Shown piece by piece: positions 62,522 through 64,000 of a stretch of 64,000 nt of DNA. The DNA comes from Rhodanobacter sp. DHB23. GTDB taxonomy: Bacteria > Pseudomonadota > Gammaproteobacteria > Xanthomonadales > Rhodanobacteraceae. The stretch lies in the NCBI RefSeq assembly GCF_014842975.1, contig NZ_JACYXK010000028.1, positions 124,001 through 188,000 on the forward strand. The letters are read 5' to 3'. The position numbers and the translations under genes were made by a program. Under the pieces are notes generated by a model. It was not told the DNA's origin. It saw nothing but the letters and a program-made list of their open reading frames with translations, and searched no databases. The stretch's first letter is position 1; each line of letters begins with the position of its first letter.

Positions 62522-62981
62522 AAAGTCTCCGATACATGCGGCCGCGTGAGGTTTGCAGGTCACGGCGATCGAGCCGCGGTGACAAAAAACACTCGTGGAC
62601 AATTTGAGTGTGCCAGCTCAGTCCAGCCACGACGATTGCTCCGTGGTTTCTGCATGGATCCTGACGAAATTTCGTTGCGTGCTCTGAGACGTCTCTTGCA
62701 TCAGTTGTCCGATCCAGACCTTCATTGCGATTGGGCTGTGCGATGCATCGGAATGATCAACCAGCAGCACGATTGCAAAAGAACCCGAGGGCACGGCGAG
62801 CGACGATGTAGTCACAAGAGTCGCCGTTGATTGTAGGAGCGCACCTTGCGCGCGAGCTCATCCCCGGCTCCCCCGCACTCCCCGGGCGCAGGGTGCGCTC
62901 CTACAAACAAGTCGGCAGCCAGGAGTCGATGGCGTTTGGGCAAGCCACCTCCCCACTTCCCTGTGTCTTGCGGAGGTAGTC
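62522..62981. other. Gene-free region before aceE, with a REP element
   Basis: 460 bases. Overlapping short frames on both strands (about 62640-62815) lack ribosome-binding sites and family resemblance, and base composition is less GC-rich than the flanks. The only clear structure is the REP-type palindrome at 62831-62906. Confidence 0.4.
62831..62906. repeat. REP-type inverted repeat (BIME-like doublet)
   Basis: TTGTAGGAGCGCACC at 62831-62845 is exactly complementary to GGTGCGCTCCTACAA at 62892-62906; the stem continues with one mismatch over the next six bases. The core TGTAGGAGCGCAC-TT-GCGCGCGA belongs to the REP type spread by RAYT transposases in Pseudomonas and Xanthomonadales. No other copy was noticed in this window. 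Confidence 0.75.
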
Positions 62982-64000
62982 ATGGATCAACTCGACGAAA
63001 CGCGTCAGCCGGACCCAGACCCGATTGAAACCACCGAGTGGCTCGAATCCATCGACGCGGTGATCCGCCACGACGGCACGCCGCGTGCGCAGTTCCTGCT
63101 GCAGCGGATGGCCGATTCGACCCGGCGCGCCGGTGCTGAACTGTCATTTTCCACGGCCACCGACTACGTCAACACGATTCCGCCGGAGCGCGAAGCGCGC
63201 AGCCCCGGCGATGCGGCGATGGAGTGGCGCATCCGCTCGTTGGTGCGCTGGAACGCGATGGCGATGGTGTTGCGCGCGAACCGCAAGCCAGGTGAGCTGG
63301 GTGGTCACATGGCCACCTTCGCTTCGAGTGCCACGCTGTACGACGTCGGCTTCAATCATTTCTGGCGTGCGCCAACGGCCAATCACCCGGGCGACCTGCT
63401 GTTCATTCAAGGGCACTCCAGCCCCGGCATGTACGCGCGCTCGTTTCTCGAAGGCCGGTTCGACGAGGAGCAGATGGAACTGTTCCGGATGGAAGTGGTG
63501 GGCAAGGGCCGCGGCCTGTCGTCCTACCCGCACCCGTGGCTGATGCCGGAATACTGGCAGGTGGCCACCGTGTCGATGGGGCTGGGACCGATTCAGGCGA
63601 TCCACCAGGCGCACTTCTGGCGCTACCTCGAACATCGCGGCCTGCTGCCGGTGAGCGACCGCAAGGTGTGGTGCTTCCTTGGTGACGGCGAGATCGACGA
63701 GCCCGAATCGCTGGGTGCGATTTCGCTGGCCGCGCGCGAGAAGCTGGACAACCTGATCTTCGTGGTCAACTGCAACCTGCAGCGACTTGATGGGCCTGTG
63801 CGCGGCAACGGCAAGATCATTCAGGAGATCGAGGGCCTGTTCCACGGCGCCGGCTGGAACGTGATCAAGCTGGTCTGGGGTGGCCGTTGGGACTCACTGC
63901 TGGCGCGCGACACGTCGGGCCGGTTGCGCCAGCTGATGATGGAAACCGTCGACGGCGAATATCAGGCCTGCAAGGCCTTCGGCGGTGCGTACACGCGCGA
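62982..64000 (+). CDS. aceE: Pyruvate dehydrogenase E1 component, N-terminal part
   Basis: The gene starts at 62982 after a GGAGGT site and leaves the window after 339 codons. Homodimeric E1 features are clear: the N-terminal ETTEWLESIDAVIRHDG, then HMATFASSATLYDVGFNHFW, FIQGHSSPGMYARSFLEGR and the thiamin-diphosphate/Mg motif GDGEIDEPESLGAISLA ending in NC.NLQRLDGPV. It decarboxylates pyruvate and transfers the acetyl group to E2. The complete protein would be about 890 residues. Confidence 0.97.
   Translation, partial: MDQLDETRQPDPDPIETTEWLESIDAVIRHDGTPRAQFLLQRMADSTRRAGAELSFSTATDYVNTIPPEREARSPGDAAMEWRIRSLVRWNAMAMVLRANRKPGELGGHMATFASSATLYDVGFNHFWRAPTANHPGDLLFIQGHSSPGMYARSFLEGRFDEEQMELFRMEVVGKGRGLSSYPHPWLMPEYWQVATVSMGLGPIQAIHQAHFWRYLEHRGLLPVSDRKVWCFLGDGEIDEPESLGAISLAAREKLDNLIFVVNCNLQRLDGPVRGNGKIIQEIEGLFHGAGWNVIKLVWGGRWDSLLARDTSGRLRQLMMETVDGEYQACKAFGGAYTR

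Noticed and set aside
62640-62815. Overlapping short frames on both strands before aceE
   Set aside because: Neither has a ribosome-binding site or a recognisable family, and they exclude each other.

Overview
The window comes from a high-GC gammaproteobacterium. A fused MoaC/MogA protein, a REP-type palindrome with a TGTAGGAGCG core and the overall gene mix point to Xanthomonadales, most likely the Rhodanobacteraceae (Rhodanobacter/Dyella type). That placement is an inference from gene content. About 60 protein genes are supported. No rRNA, tRNA, CRISPR array or intact insertion sequence was seen. Both ends cut a gene: a hybrid kinase tail at the left and aceE at the right.

Left part (1-16.9 kb): the end of a hybrid kinase overlaps a REC-EAL c-di-GMP regulator. 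A gene-free strip follows with short hairpins and two decayed gene remnants (AraC type and saccharopine-dehydrogenase type). Next is a complete heavy-metal RND efflux operon (outer-membrane factor, adaptor, CzcA/CusA-type pump). It is followed by an unknown small protein, an AI-2E-type transporter with a long C-terminal extension, a GGDEF-EAL protein, OsmC, a Gfo/Idh oxidoreductase, a DJ-1/PfpI protein and a DUF2945 protein.

Molybdenum island (17.3-29.2 kb): moaA, moaC-mogA fusion, moeA, moaD, moaE, mobA, an unknown small protein and a three-gene oxyanion ABC transporter form one tightly overlapping operon. A bestrophin gene follows. Convergent to it lie fdhD and a YdeP/FdhF-like molybdoenzyme, a probable user of the cofactor. 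An EAL protein is divergent from that enzyme.

Redox cassette and respiration (30.4-38.9 kb): a LysR regulator is divergent from cupin, tautomerase, Zn-alcohol dehydrogenase, carboxymuconolactone-decarboxylase-like protein and aldo/keto reductase, with a second DJ-1/PfpI protein downstream. A quinol-type nitric oxide reductase has an FNR/DNR-like box upstream, and a PagL-like lipid A deacylase lies beside it.

Regulator-rich part (39-56.2 kb): an EmrAB-type tripartite MFS efflux operon is followed by a block that looks duplicated. Each copy has an AhpD-like gene divergent from two tandem small proteins of an antitoxin-like family and an AraC regulator; the first copy has lost most of one small gene. 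Between the copies lie an SDR, an OsmC and two more related AraC genes. A LuxR-type response regulator and a large propeller-type histidine kinase follow, divergently arranged.

Right end (56.2-64 kb): a five-gene operon (wrbA, DUF4126, aryl/allylic alcohol dehydrogenase, a linalool dehydratase/isomerase-like enzyme, a cytoplasmic SCO-like protein) is the most unusual element. It suggests terpenoid-alcohol metabolism. A secreted cupin, a quinone-oxidoreductase-like protein, a REP element and the start of aceE complete the window.
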